From Synechocystis sp. PCC 7509 (GTDB lineage Bacteria > Cyanobacteriota > Cyanobacteriia > Cyanobacteriales > Chroococcidiopsidaceae), in NCBI RefSeq assembly GCF_000332075.2, contig NZ_ALVU02000001.1:2740324-2804323 (forward strand): a DNA stretch of 64,000 bases, read 5' to 3'. This document shows positions 17,041-25,866 of this stretch, in pieces (the stretch's first letter is position 1; every line of letters starts with the position of its first letter). The notes beneath the pieces were generated by a model that was not told the DNA's origin, did no database searches, and saw only the letters and a list, made by a program, of their open reading frames with translations. Position numbers and translations under genes: made by a program.

Positions 17041-18819
17041 ATGTTTGCAATGTTTCCTTTGATGCGGCGGTGGTTGGTGGGATTATTCACAGTGGTAATT
17101 GCGATCGCTCTTTACGGTTGCAATCCCACAGATTTCAAGTCTCAAGCCGCGCAAGTAACCCAAATAGTTGCTCGAACTCCTGGCGATCCGCAGAGTTTTA
17201 ATTATGCCTTAAACCAATCATCTCCTAGTGTTTTTGGGTTTATTTATGAGGGAATGACTGTAGAAAATGGCAAAAATGGCGAAATAGAACCAGGAATTGC
17301 TCAATCTTGGGAAACTTCAGAAGATGGCAAACAGATTGTTTTTACTCTTAGACCGGGCTTAAAATGGTCGGATGGAGAACCTTTAACCGTTGATGATGTT
17401 TTATTTACTTACAACGACATTTACTTAAACGAGCGGATTCCTACAGATTTTCGAGATGTTATCCGCGTTGGTGAAAGTGGCGCTTTACCAAAAGTCCGCA
17501 AAATAAGCGATCGCCAAGTAGAATTTACAGTACCCGAACCCTTTGCACCTTTTTTAAGAACCGTTGGTGGAGTGGCAATTTTACCTAAACACTCCCTGCA
17601 AAAATCTATAACTACAAATAATAGCGAGGGAAAACCTCAGTTTTTATCAACCTGGAGTACCGACGCAGATCCCAAAAAAGTTGTTGGGAATGGCCCTTAT
17701 GTGCTAGAAAGCTACGCTACAAATCAAAGGGTAGTATTTCGACGCAATCCTTACTACTGGCGCAAAGATGCTCAAAATAATGCTTTACCTTATATTGAGC
17801 GATTAATCTGGCAAATTGTCGAATCCCCTGATACAGGTTTAATTCAGTTTCGTTCTGGTGGCTTAGATATTTTAGAAATTGGCCCCGCAACTTTCCAATT
17901 GCTCAAAAAGGAAGAAAAGCGCGGAAAGTTTACAATCTACAGTGGTGGCCCGGATTTTGGCACTAATTTTATTACCTTCAATCTCAATAAAGGCAGTAGA
18001 AAAGGTAAACCATTAGTAGATCCTATTAGATCCCGTTGGTTTAATACTGTAGCTTTTAGACAAGCTATAGCTTACGGACTCGACCGCCAAACGATGTTAA
18101 ATAATGTATATCGGGGGATTGGTGACTTTCAAAATTCGCCCATTTCTGTGCAAAGCCCTTATTATTTTTCACCTCAACAAGGGTTGAAAGTTTACGATTA
18201 CAACCCCGAAAAATCAAAAGAATTACTACGACTAGCAGGATTTAAGTACAACAATACAGGACAATTGCTGGACGCTAAGGGTAATAGAGTACGTTTTACA
18301 ATGCTAAGTCAAGCGGGAAATCGAACTGTAGATGCGATCGGTTCTCAAATCAAGCGCGATATGAGCAAGATTGGTATTCAAGTAGATTTTAATCCAGTAG
18401 ACTTTGGGGTACTTGTAGACAGAGTTACTAACTCTTTAGAATGGGAATGTTATTTTGGAGCAATTACAGGCGGTATTGAGCCAAATGGTGGTGCTAATGT
18501 GTGGCTACCCAATGGTGGATTTCACCCCTTCAATCAACAACCACAACCAGGACAACCACCCATAGAAGGACGAGAAGTAGCGCCTTGGGAAGCAGAAATT
18601 GGACGCTTGTATATTCAGGGTGCAAAAGAAGTAGATGAAACCAAGCGCAAAGCTATCTATGCAGAAACTCAGCGTTTGACGCAAGAGAATTTACCTTTTA
18701 TTCATTTAGTTAATCCTTACGCTTTAGCTGCAATGCGCGATCGCCTAGACAATACAAAATTTACCGCTTTAGGGGGAACTCTTTGGAATATCTACGAAAT
18801 GAAAGTTGCCGCAGATTAG
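17041..18819 (+). CDS. Peptide-type ABC transporter solute-binding lipoprotein, copy 2
   Basis: Tandem paralogue of the preceding gene, about 592 residues, with lipobox ALYGC near residue 27. The same landmarks are present (PGLKWSDGEPLTVDDVLFTY, NGPYVLESY, VAFRQAIAYGLDRQTMLNN). The ATG at 17041 is chosen over a TTG at 17032 because it gives the same leader length before the conserved Trp as copy 1; the ATG at 17050 is also possible. The two copies differ at many positions, so duplication is not recent and ligand preference may differ. Its 3' end abuts the remnant of a third copy. Confidence 0.92.
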   Translation: MFAMFPLMRRWLVGLFTVVIAIALYGCNPTDFKSQAAQVTQIVARTPGDPQSFNYALNQSSPSVFGFIYEGMTVENGKNGEIEPGIAQSWETSEDGKQIVFTLRPGLKWSDGEPLTVDDVLFTYNDIYLNERIPTDFRDVIRVGESGALPKVRKISDRQVEFTVPEPFAPFLRTVGGVAILPKHSLQKSITTNNSEGKPQFLSTWSTDADPKKVVGNGPYVLESYATNQRVVFRRNPYYWRKDAQNNALPYIERLIWQIVESPDTGLIQFRSGGLDILEIGPATFQLLKKEEKRGKFTIYSGGPDFGTNFITFNLNKGSRKGKPLVDPIRSRWFNTVAFRQAIAYGLDRQTMLNNVYRGIGDFQNSPISVQSPYYFSPQQGLKVYDYNPEKSKELLRLAGFKYNNTGQLLDAKGNRVRFTMLSQAGNRTVDAIGSQIKRDMSKIGIQVDFNPVDFGVLVDRVTNSLEWECYFGAITGGIEPNGGANVWLPNGGFHPFNQQPQPGQPPIEGREVAPWEAEIGRLYIQGAKEVDETKRKAIYAETQRLTQENLPFIHLVNPYALAAMRDRLDNTKFTALGGTLWNIYEMKVAAD

Positions 18820-18821
18820 TC

Positions 18822-18929
18822 GCACTGTGCGATCGCATCCAAGGAGTAGAATACACCGCTCTCGGCTCTCAAGGCGGTACATTGTGGGATAAATATAAAC
18901 TCAAAGTAGTAACAAAACAACTAAATTAA
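18822..18929 (+). pseudogene. C-terminal remnant of a third solute-binding protein gene
   Basis: In the second frame immediately after the copy 2 stop, the DNA reads CDRIQGVEYTALGSQ then GGTLWDKYKLKV and a stop at 18927-18929. This matches, residue by residue, the extreme C termini of copy 1 (NRIQNVKFSALGAFWNIY) and copy 2 (DRLDNTKFTALGGTLWNIY). No upstream part of this copy remains and there is no start codon. The simplest explanation is that a third tandem gene lost all but its last 35 or so codons by recombination or deletion within the array. Confidence 0.85.
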
Positions 18930-18931
18930 CT

Positions 18932-19708
18932 GTGACTCAAGCTAACAATCTGCAAAGTCTGCTCGAATCTGTAGCTGCGGGGGAAGTAGATCCCGCCGTT
19001 GCTTTAGAAAAATTCAAACACCTTGGTTATGAAACTGTAGGGGATTTTGCTCGAATAGATAGCGATCGTACTCGTAGAACTGGCTTCCCAGAAGTCATAT
19101 GGGGTCAAGATAAAACCCCCGATCAAATTGCTCAAATTATGGAGACAATGCGCCTCCATAGCCCGGTAGTCATGGCTACGCGCATAAATAGTAACGTCTA
19201 CGCACAGTTAGAAACTCTAGTTACAGGATTGCAGTATTACCCCGCCGCGAGAATTTGCGCCCTTTCACCAGAAACAGTTACACCCCAATATCCCGGAATT
19301 ATCAGTATTTTAGCGGCAGGAACAGCAGATTTACCTGTAGCCGAAGAAGCGGCGGTTACAGCGACTCTTTGCGGCTTTCAAGTACAGCGTTTATGGGATG
19401 TGGGAGTAGCAGGGATTCATCGCTTACTCAACAATCGTCATGTAATTGATTCGGCTAATGTGTTAATTGCGGTGGCTGGAATGGAAGGGGCTTTACCAAG
19501 TGTAGTTGCAGGTTTAGCCGATTGTCCGGTGATTGCTGTACCTACTAGCATTGGCTACGGGGCTAATTTTGGTGGACTTGCACCTTTACTTACAATGCTC
19601 AATTCTTGTGCGGCGGGTGTAGGCGTTGTCAATATTGATAATGGCTTTGGTGCGGCAATTTTGGCAGGGCAGATTTTACGGACAGCGGCGAAGTTGAATA
19701 AACTTTAA
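18932..19708 (+). CDS. larB: Nickel pincer cofactor biosynthesis protein LarB
   Basis: LarB carboxylates and hydrolyses nicotinic acid adenine dinucleotide in the first step of the nickel-pincer nucleotide pathway. The C-terminal half is AIR-carboxylase-like (GTADLPVAEEAAVTATLCG, VAGMEGALPSVVAGL, TSIGYGANFGGLAPLL). Length, 258 residues, is normal. The start is GTG at 18932, only 2 bp after the solute-binding remnant's stop and without a clear ribosome-binding site, so expression may depend on read-through from upstream. larC and larE are not in the window. It converges with the next gene, overlapping by 4 bp. Confidence 0.93.
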   Translation: MTQANNLQSLLESVAAGEVDPAVALEKFKHLGYETVGDFARIDSDRTRRTGFPEVIWGQDKTPDQIAQIMETMRLHSPVVMATRINSNVYAQLETLVTGLQYYPAARICALSPETVTPQYPGIISILAAGTADLPVAEEAAVTATLCGFQVQRLWDVGVAGIHRLLNNRHVIDSANVLIAVAGMEGALPSVVAGLADCPVIAVPTSIGYGANFGGLAPLLTMLNSCAAGVGVVNIDNGFGAAILAGQILRTAAKLNKL

Positions 19709-19977
19709 CTTGCCGATTCTATACTTGTAACCAAGGCATTAATTAGCGGTGCGATCGCATTTAAAGCCGAAGGTATTATCACCGCCGCCACCGCCGCTAC
19801 AATTATCGTAGTTGCAAGGCGTACCATTGCATCCGACGCTTTTTGATAAGTGTCAAATTTATAATCGACTTTCTCAAGGTTTAATTCTAATTGGTCTAAC
19901 CTCTGGTTAATTTGACGCAATTCCGATAAAACTGTTGCCTCAAAATTATTTTGTGCATCTGGTTGGTTTGTTGTCAT
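19705..19977 (-). CDS. Small coiled-coil membrane-anchored protein
   Basis: A 90-residue protein with a predicted coiled coil (about residues 15-45, LSELRQINQRLDQLELNLEK) followed by a hydrophobic C-terminal segment (about 53-80). Such small coiled-coil plus membrane-helix proteins are frequent in cyanobacteria and have no assigned function. Its stop overlaps the larB stop by 4 bp on the opposite strand. Confidence 0.65.
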   Translation of the reverse strand: MTTNQPDAQNNFEATVLSELRQINQRLDQLELNLEKVDYKFDTYQKASDAMVRLATTIIVAAVAAVIIPSALNAIAPLINALVTSIESAS

Positions 19978-20023
19978 TTTTTTTGCTGCAAAGCCTGTAA
20001 TTTTATTATGACTTAATTAAAAT

Positions 20024-20065
20024 ATGCCAAAACGCATCATTTCTATGCCAAAACGCATTATTTCA
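20024..20065 (+). repeat. 21-bp tandem duplication at a start codon
   Basis: Two adjacent 21-bp units, each beginning ATGCCAAAACGCAT and differing at two positions. Each supplies an ATG and the peptide MPKRIIS. It is a duplication of the initiation region of the DUF6745-like gene. Confidence 0.9.
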
Positions 20066-20839
20066 GAACTATCACCGGAACAAGAAGCAATGCTTCCTAG
20101 CTATCGAGACAAGTGGCGATCGCTATCTATATTAACTGAACCGATTAATAAAGAAAAAGTTACAGCAGTTATTAAAGCCGCTTATGCGGTAAGTGGCTAT
20201 GGTGAGCCTGAAATTTTATTTTATAGCAGTCCTATGGAGTCAATTAAAAAGGTTATTGCGGTTGAGAATTTTAAGGATTATTTAGGACGTAATATCAATA
20301 TTAAATTTATTAAAAGAGTAATAGATCACCTTCAACATCAAGTTATGCAACAGTTTGAGGAGCAATTATTCATTAGTAGACTGCTTAATCAGATTAGCAT
20401 TCCAGAATTTCCCCATTATTCAACCCAGAGTCATCCACGAGTTTCATACTTTCCGTCGTATAGTGTAACAAGCTGCACTGAACAACAATTAATTGCCGAT
20501 TTCGACCAATCGAAAATTGAATTTACTGACTATTCATACTTTACACGCAACCTTACTAGACCAGCAGAAGGGGCAATTTGGGGTTGTATGTTTGATTTCT
20601 GTATCTCGGTTCTCAAACTACAGCATGATCGTCAAAAATGGCAAGTTCTTCAAGAATTAATGCAACACTCTGGTTTCATCTTTCAATATGAGAAAGTTTG
20701 CATAGTTTGCGATCGCCCTTATAAGTTATCTTTTGACCAAGAAAATAGACTTCATGCCGAAGGAGAACCCGCTATGCAATTTACTGACGGTTATAGTGTT
20801 TATGCTTGTCATGGTAGTAATCCTTTTGAATTGAGATGA
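20024..20839 (+). CDS. DUF6745-like protein, apparently C-terminally short
   Basis: A 271-residue protein. The N-terminal pattern LSPEQEAMLPSYRDKWRSL ... LTEPINKEKVTAVIKAAY and the C-terminal CDRPYKLSFDQENRLHAEGE resemble the DUF6745 family of cyanobacterial and actinobacterial proteins. As I recall the family, it continues well past this motif, whereas here the frame stops soon after YACHG; a 3' truncation is likely. The first 42 bases are a 21-bp unit repeated twice (MPKRIIS MPKRIIS), so either ATG (20024 or 20045) could be the start. Function unknown. Confidence 0.7.
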   Translation: MPKRIISMPKRIISELSPEQEAMLPSYRDKWRSLSILTEPINKEKVTAVIKAAYAVSGYGEPEILFYSSPMESIKKVIAVENFKDYLGRNINIKFIKRVIDHLQHQVMQQFEEQLFISRLLNQISIPEFPHYSTQSHPRVSYFPSYSVTSCTEQQLIADFDQSKIEFTDYSYFTRNLTRPAEGAIWGCMFDFCISVLKLQHDRQKWQVLQELMQHSGFIFQYEKVCIVCDRPYKLSFDQENRLHAEGEPAMQFTDGYSVYACHGSNPFELR

Positions 20840-20916
20840 GTTTAAAGCGATCGCATAACTTCCCACAACAAGCTTATACTTGTATTTAATAGTTAGACAA
20901 ATTTGCAAGTAAATTT

Positions 20917-21561
20917 ATGCTATTACAACTTAATCAATTCGTTGTAAAACCTGGGCAACAATTATTACTAAAAGATGTTCCTTGGCAGATGTATGAAAAC
21001 ATTTTAGAGGAATTGGGAGAAAGGCGTTCAACTAAAATTAATTACTTCCAAGAAATTCTAGAAATCATGACTCCGTTACCAGAACATGAAGATGACAAAG
21101 TAATAATTGGTGACTTAGTAAAAGCGCTGCTTGAAGAACTAGATATTGAAGCTAGAAGCCTTGCGTCTACAACATTTAAAAGTGAAAGCATGAAAACTGG
21201 AGTAGAAGCAGATGACTGTTTTTATATTCAAAATGAAGCAGCAATTAGAGGCAAAAAACGGATAGACCTAACTATAGATCCGCCGCCAGATTTGGCACTT
21301 GAGATTGATATTACTTTCCGCACTCGTCTTGATAATTACGAAGCTTTGGGAGTGCCGGAGTTATGGCGATACGATGGTCAAAGTTTAGAAATAAATGTGT
21401 TGGAAAACGGCAAGTATGTTAAATCAAATATTAGCCGCAACTTTCCTAGCCTGCCTCTAATTGATGTTATTCATCAGTACGTTGAGAAAAGTAAGATTAA
21501 AGGTAGAAACGCCACAATTAAAGCTTTTAGAAGTTGGGTAAGATCCCAAATAAAAAAATAA
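20917..21561 (+). CDS. Uma2 family (PD-(D/E)XK-like) protein
   Basis: A 214-residue protein of the Uma2 family, greatly expanded in cyanobacteria. These have a restriction-endonuclease-like fold; the cellular role is unknown and some copies travel with mobile elements. Core pattern: YFQEILEIMTPLPEHED, DLTIDPPPDLALEIDIT (the D and E-x-D active-site acids) and YEALGVPELWRYDG. The C terminus is basic. It is an independent gene; a second Uma2 gene of a different subtype lies at 30667-31488. Confidence 0.92.
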   Translation: MLLQLNQFVVKPGQQLLLKDVPWQMYENILEELGERRSTKINYFQEILEIMTPLPEHEDDKVIIGDLVKALLEELDIEARSLASTTFKSESMKTGVEADDCFYIQNEAAIRGKKRIDLTIDPPPDLALEIDITFRTRLDNYEALGVPELWRYDGQSLEINVLENGKYVKSNISRNFPSLPLIDVIHQYVEKSKIKGRNATIKAFRSWVRSQIKK

Positions 21562-21620
21562 GTTTTCAGTGAAAAGATCCGCCGCGATCGCACCTTGTTA
21601 CCCTGTAAAATTGACAAGGA

Positions 21621-21655
21621 GCGATTATCCAAGGGGTAGCGCCAGGGGCGATCGC
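21621..21655. repeat. Dispersed palindromic repeat, copy A
   Basis: GCGATTATCC ... GGGTAGCGCCAGGGG ... CGATCGC. It is closely similar to the copy at 23292-23325, which shares the central GGGGTAGCGCCAGGG. It lies 13 bp past the stop of the GH57 gene (minus strand). Confidence 0.75.
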
Positions 21656-21668
21656 ATTAGACTAAAAC

Positions 21669-23258
21669 CTACGCTGGACGATAAACGCGGTAATTGATTT
21701 CGGGGAAAATATTATCTATTTCTTCGACTTTTTCCAGCCAACCGCTATCAATTTTGCCGATGTTGATGTCTTCGTAGAGCTTATTAAACCGCATTAAGTG
21801 CGATCGCGTTCTGCGTACAGCATAAGGAACCATTGTCCCTGTCCGCATAATAAACGCCCAATCGGAAGATTGCGCGAGTAATACTTCTCTAGCGGCTTGA
21901 TTTAAAGCTTTCCACTCCAACTCATCGGCGGGTTCTCTGCGCCCTAATTCAATCATCCTTTCGGCGGCTTTGTGCAAATGGGGATAAACCCAAGCATTAG
22001 TTTCATTTAGCCAATATTCGTGAAAGCCCTTAAAGCCCCAGCTAGATTGAGAAGGACGACAAACTTGTTGGCTGGGATTTTCCCGCAAGTAGTCTGCTAA
22101 GTGAGTCATTTTGTAAGTTCCCTGATCGTACCAAGACTTGCGGTACAAGTAATCAATAAACCAAGGGCCTTCATACCACCAATGACCAAATAACTCTGCA
22201 TCGTAAGGAGAAACAATTATGGGTGGGCGTTGCATCATTCCATGCAAATTACTAACTTGCTGCTCCCGATTGTACATATAGTTGGCGGCGTGTTCGGCGG
22301 CTTTTTGTTTTGCCCAGTAAGGATCGTAAAGAGATTTATCCGATAGTCCCAAACCTCGCCCAGTAATTTTATGGTATTTGACCCCGGTATTTTTGCGCTG
22401 ACCGTTGGGCATAATGAAGGGTTTAATGTACTCGTACTCTGCCTCCCAGCCCAAATCCTTGTAAAATTCGCGGTATTCCGCCGCGCCAGGATAGCCAACT
22501 TCAGACGACCATACTTGTTGAGACGATTCGTGATCACGCCCAAAAACTGCTACGCCAGTTTCGGTAAAAATCGGCGCGTAGCTACCAAAACGCGGACGCG
22601 GACGGGCGTAGAGAATGCCATGCCCATCGGTAAGGAAATATCGCAAGCCAGCATCGGCTAACATCCTTTCTAGCCCTTCGTAGTAGGCGCATTCGGGCAA
22701 CCAAATACCTTTAGGAGGGCGACCAAAAGTTTGCTCGTAGTGTTCGCAAGCTACTTGAAGTTGCGCCCAAACAGCCTGGGGGTACATTTTCATGAGTGGC
22801 AAATAGCCGTGAGTCGCACCGCAAGTAATAATTTCTAGGTTGTTAGAGTCTTGAAATTGCTTAAAAGCAGTAACAAGATCGCCTTTGTAGCGTTCCCAGA
22901 GTTTACGAGCGTTGCCAAATTCTTTAACGTAGTATTCAGCTAGATAGCGGATATGACCATTATTGCTGTTGCGATCGCTTTCTAGGGCTACTAATTTCTC
23001 TAACTGGGCTAAATGTAGGTCATAGCGCTCTTGCAGCAGTTTATCGCGCAGCATGGATACCAAGGGCGGTGTCATGCTCATGGTAATTTTGAAATCGATG
23101 CCGTCTTGCTTTAAGCCTTCAAATACTTGCAGTAAGGGAATGTAGGTTTCGGTAATAGCTTCATAAAGCCATTCTTCCTCTAAGACATAATCGCTTCCAG
23201 GGTGACGGACGTAAGGTAAATGAGCGTGGAGGACAAGAGCGACATAGCCAGTAACCAT
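21669..23258 (-). CDS. GH57 1,4-alpha-glucan branching enzyme
   Basis: Glycoside hydrolase family 57 protein of 529 residues, branching-enzyme subfamily (with DUF1957 C-terminal domain). It would introduce alpha-1,6 branches into glycogen. Catalytic residues are visible by comparison with archaeal GH57 branching enzymes: E189 in GIWLPECAYYEG (nucleophile) and D353 in SPYDAELFGHWWYEG (acid/base). The N-terminal LHAHLPYVRHP motif is typical. Gene context gives no operon. Copies of one palindromic repeat sit on each side of the gene. Confidence 0.93.
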   Translation of the reverse strand: MVTGYVALVLHAHLPYVRHPGSDYVLEEEWLYEAITETYIPLLQVFEGLKQDGIDFKITMSMTPPLVSMLRDKLLQERYDLHLAQLEKLVALESDRNSNNGHIRYLAEYYVKEFGNARKLWERYKGDLVTAFKQFQDSNNLEIITCGATHGYLPLMKMYPQAVWAQLQVACEHYEQTFGRPPKGIWLPECAYYEGLERMLADAGLRYFLTDGHGILYARPRPRFGSYAPIFTETGVAVFGRDHESSQQVWSSEVGYPGAAEYREFYKDLGWEAEYEYIKPFIMPNGQRKNTGVKYHKITGRGLGLSDKSLYDPYWAKQKAAEHAANYMYNREQQVSNLHGMMQRPPIIVSPYDAELFGHWWYEGPWFIDYLYRKSWYDQGTYKMTHLADYLRENPSQQVCRPSQSSWGFKGFHEYWLNETNAWVYPHLHKAAERMIELGRREPADELEWKALNQAAREVLLAQSSDWAFIMRTGTMVPYAVRRTRSHLMRFNKLYEDINIGKIDSGWLEKVEEIDNIFPEINYRVYRPA

Positions 23259-23291
23259 AGGAATCTCAATGATGGGGTGTAATAGTTTGGT

Positions 23292-23325
23292 GCGATTACC
23301 CAGGGGGTAGCGCCAGGGTAATCGC
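23292..23325. repeat. Dispersed palindromic repeat, copy B
   Basis: Perfect 10-bp inverted repeat GCGATTACCC / GGGTAATCGC around a centre containing GGGGTAGCGCCA. It is a relative of the repeat at 21621-21655 and lies upstream of the GH57 gene start. It can form a GC-rich hairpin. Confidence 0.8.
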
Positions 23326-23482
23326 GTTTTATAAACTAGATATTTTATGAATTTTATGCCGAAACAGGTAGCAGGAGAAATAGTAAGTTGCGAAGTTTCA
23401 AGGTCTTACTTTTGATAAAGGGTAATCAAGCAAAGTACAAGCATTAGATAGATGTTTTTCAGCTTACTTTTTTATTACAACT

Positions 23483-24622
23483 ATGGCTAGAGATGTAGTC
23501 AAAGGCGATCGCCCCATTATGACCAATTTGCAAAAACAACCAAAAACTCCGCCTTCTTTATTCGATTATGTAACTAAAAGTGTTACAGAAACTTTCCGCA
23601 TTGCTTTTGACGCGGGACAAGAAGCGGTGGATCGCACCCACGATTTGCTCTCCCAAGTAACTAAAGGGGCGGGAGAAACTATCGATAATGTCGGTAGTAA
23701 TTGGTTTGTGCGGCGGTTAACTCGCTTTCTTAATCTCGATTGGCTTCTGGGTGCAACTGATAGTGTTGATGTTGCCAAAGCCCAAAGCGTGGTACAAAAG
23801 CTTAAGCAAAAATATCCTCACGAATCACATAGCCAACTCGCGCACCATATTATGGTAGAAAAAGCTACCCAAGCCGGGGGTATTGGGCTTGCTACCAGTT
23901 TTTTACCAGGAATAGCGATCGCTCTGTTAGCGGTGGATTTGGCAGCCACAACGCGCTTGCAAGCAGAGATGATCTATCAAATTGCCGCAGTGTATGGGCT
24001 GGACTTAAAAGATCCAGAGCGTCGCGGCGAAGTTTTAGGGATTTTTGGTTTAGGTCTGGGTGGGAGTCGATTACTAAAAGCTGTCGGTTTGGGGTTGCTT
24101 AGAAATGTACCTTTTGCTGGGGCAACAATTGGCGCAAGCACTGACGCAGCAATGGTTTACTCTTTGGGTTATGCTGCCTGTAGATTTTATGAAACTAAGT
24201 TAAAGTCCCCCCAAGAAGTTAAAGCGAAAACCATTAACGACTTGCAGAAACAAAGCCAGCAATATCTAGAAGTTGCGATCGCGCAGCAAGTTATTATGGA
24301 TCGAATTTTAGTCCATACAATCTTAGTTAGTCATCCCGTCAAGTCTTGGGAAGAACTTTTACCCCAACTGCAAGCTATAAATATTAGCCCAACTTCGCTT
24401 CAAGTCATTGCTGAGGATTTCAAGTCGCTGCAACCTTTAAGTGAGCTACTCAATCAACTCAACCGCGACTTTGCAATTCCTTTATTAGCTCAATGTTACC
24501 GAATCGTTGAAGCTGATGGCGGGCAAACCCCTGTGGAAACTGAAGTTATAAATGCGATCGCGAATAAGTTCGATCTCGATCTTAATTCTATTAAGTCAAT
24601 GGTTGACAATCCAGTAAATTGA
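23483..24622 (+). CDS. EcsC-like protein with possible TerB-like C-terminal domain
   Basis: A 379-residue protein; the start could also be ATG 23519 (MTNLQKQ), since a HIP1-related site separates the two and neither has a clear ribosome-binding site. The middle has glycine-rich hydrophobic helices (GGIGLATSFLPGIAIALLAVD, GIFGLGLGGSRLLKAVG, FAGATIGASTDAAMVYSLG) as in EcsC-family proteins. The C-terminal 60 residues (IPLLAQCYRIVEADGGQTPVE) look like a TerB-type helical domain. Function unknown; membrane association is likely. Confidence 0.72.
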   Translation: MARDVVKGDRPIMTNLQKQPKTPPSLFDYVTKSVTETFRIAFDAGQEAVDRTHDLLSQVTKGAGETIDNVGSNWFVRRLTRFLNLDWLLGATDSVDVAKAQSVVQKLKQKYPHESHSQLAHHIMVEKATQAGGIGLATSFLPGIAIALLAVDLAATTRLQAEMIYQIAAVYGLDLKDPERRGEVLGIFGLGLGGSRLLKAVGLGLLRNVPFAGATIGASTDAAMVYSLGYAACRFYETKLKSPQEVKAKTINDLQKQSQQYLEVAIAQQVIMDRILVHTILVSHPVKSWEELLPQLQAINISPTSLQVIAEDFKSLQPLSELLNQLNRDFAIPLLAQCYRIVEADGGQTPVETEVINAIANKFDLDLNSIKSMVDNPVN

Positions 24623-24640
24623 ACTTTAGTTTGTTGTCAA

Positions 24641-24662
24641 CTTGGCTATATTTATAGCCAAG
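24641..24662. terminator. Hairpin between convergent genes
   Basis: CTTGGCTA / TAGCCAAG with a 6-base loop between a plus-strand gene (stop at 24622) and a minus-strand gene (stop at 24727). There is no strong T-run on either side, so its termination strength is uncertain. Confidence 0.45.
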
Positions 24663-24726
24663 CCTATTTACTTATTGAGCGGATTTCTAATATTAATCTA
24701 AACATTTCATAAAACTCACAAAATTA

Positions 24727-25866
24727 CTAATTAACCTCAGACAACTGACGAATAGTATTTAACCTTTTAAGTAATATTAGGTCGTAGGGCTTCCAGATAA
24801 TCTTTTTTTCTTTAGTGTTAACTTGATTGTTCAGCTTTTCAATTTTTATTGGGGAGCGATTCTTAATTAAATTGTGTTTAAATTCTACCCAAGAGCGGTG
24901 ATTTGACCATATTAAAGATGTAATTGGATTAACAGCAATTTTGATTAAGCAAACCACTATCATTATATATACTCCAGGGCGTACAAGAGTTGCCCAGTCT
25001 GACTTTACAGTTTTAAATAAGCAAAGCAATGTACTCCAGTGAGCGCCCGAAGCATAAACTTTTCCTAATAAATAATTGTAGTAAAAAGTATTAGATAGAC
25101 GATAAATATTAACGGGGATGGCTGGGTGAATTCGCTGGACATCTGCCATCACTAAATTATAAGATTTTACCATTGACTTATAATTTCCCGCCATACTTCC
25201 TATGACTTGCCGATAACCGACTAAAAATTCTGGTACAACCCTAAATTCATAATATTCAGCAATTCGCAAATACATATCCCAATCTTCACAGCCTTGAGCA
25301 GCTTCTTGCTTTAATTGATAATTGTAGCCACCAATATGTTTAAAACAAGTACGTCGAATTAGAGGGGTACTAGCATTACCAACAAAGTTGGTACATAGTA
25401 AAGCTGTATAAACTTTTCCTTCTGGCTTAAATATAAAATTGTCAGAATACTGACCAATAATTAAATCATTTTCATCAATATTAGCCGACAAAGAATATAC
25501 TAATCCTACAGATTCGCCTGCTTCTAATATACACTTGACTTGTTTTTCTATTTTACTAGGATACCAAATATCGTCAGCATCAATGGGTGCGATATATTCT
25601 CCTTGAGATTTTTCAATAGCTAAATTACGAGCGGTGGCAACCCCGGCATTTTTTTGTTGAATTAGCGTCACACGAGAGTCTTTTTGCGCGATAGATTGCA
25701 CAAGCTCAAAAGTTTTATCTTTTGAGCCGTCATCCACAACTAAAACCTCTAGGTTGTTGTAAGTTTGACCGAGGACAGAGTTTAAGGTTCGTTCAATAAA
25801 AGCCTCGGCATTGTAAGCAGGGATAATTACAGAAACTAGAGGAAACTGAAAATTGATTTTACTCAT
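24727..25866 (-). CDS. Glycosyltransferase family 2
   Basis: A 379-residue GT-A fold glycosyltransferase. The N terminus LVSVIIPAYNAEAFIERT and the nucleotide-sugar/metal motif IAPIDADDIWY (DxD near residue 97) are typical of family 2. The C-terminal part contains hydrophobic stretches (LVRPGVYIMIVVCLIKIAV) that could bind the membrane. The sugar donor and acceptor cannot be told; an envelope or exopolysaccharide role is likely. No other polysaccharide genes are adjacent. Confidence 0.9.
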   Translation of the reverse strand: MSKINFQFPLVSVIIPAYNAEAFIERTLNSVLGQTYNNLEVLVVDDGSKDKTFELVQSIAQKDSRVTLIQQKNAGVATARNLAIEKSQGEYIAPIDADDIWYPSKIEKQVKCILEAGESVGLVYSLSANIDENDLIIGQYSDNFIFKPEGKVYTALLCTNFVGNASTPLIRRTCFKHIGGYNYQLKQEAAQGCEDWDMYLRIAEYYEFRVVPEFLVGYRQVIGSMAGNYKSMVKSYNLVMADVQRIHPAIPVNIYRLSNTFYYNYLLGKVYASGAHWSTLLCLFKTVKSDWATLVRPGVYIMIVVCLIKIAVNPITSLIWSNHRSWVEFKHNLIKNRSPIKIEKLNNQVNTKEKKIIWKPYDLILLKRLNTIRQLSEVN

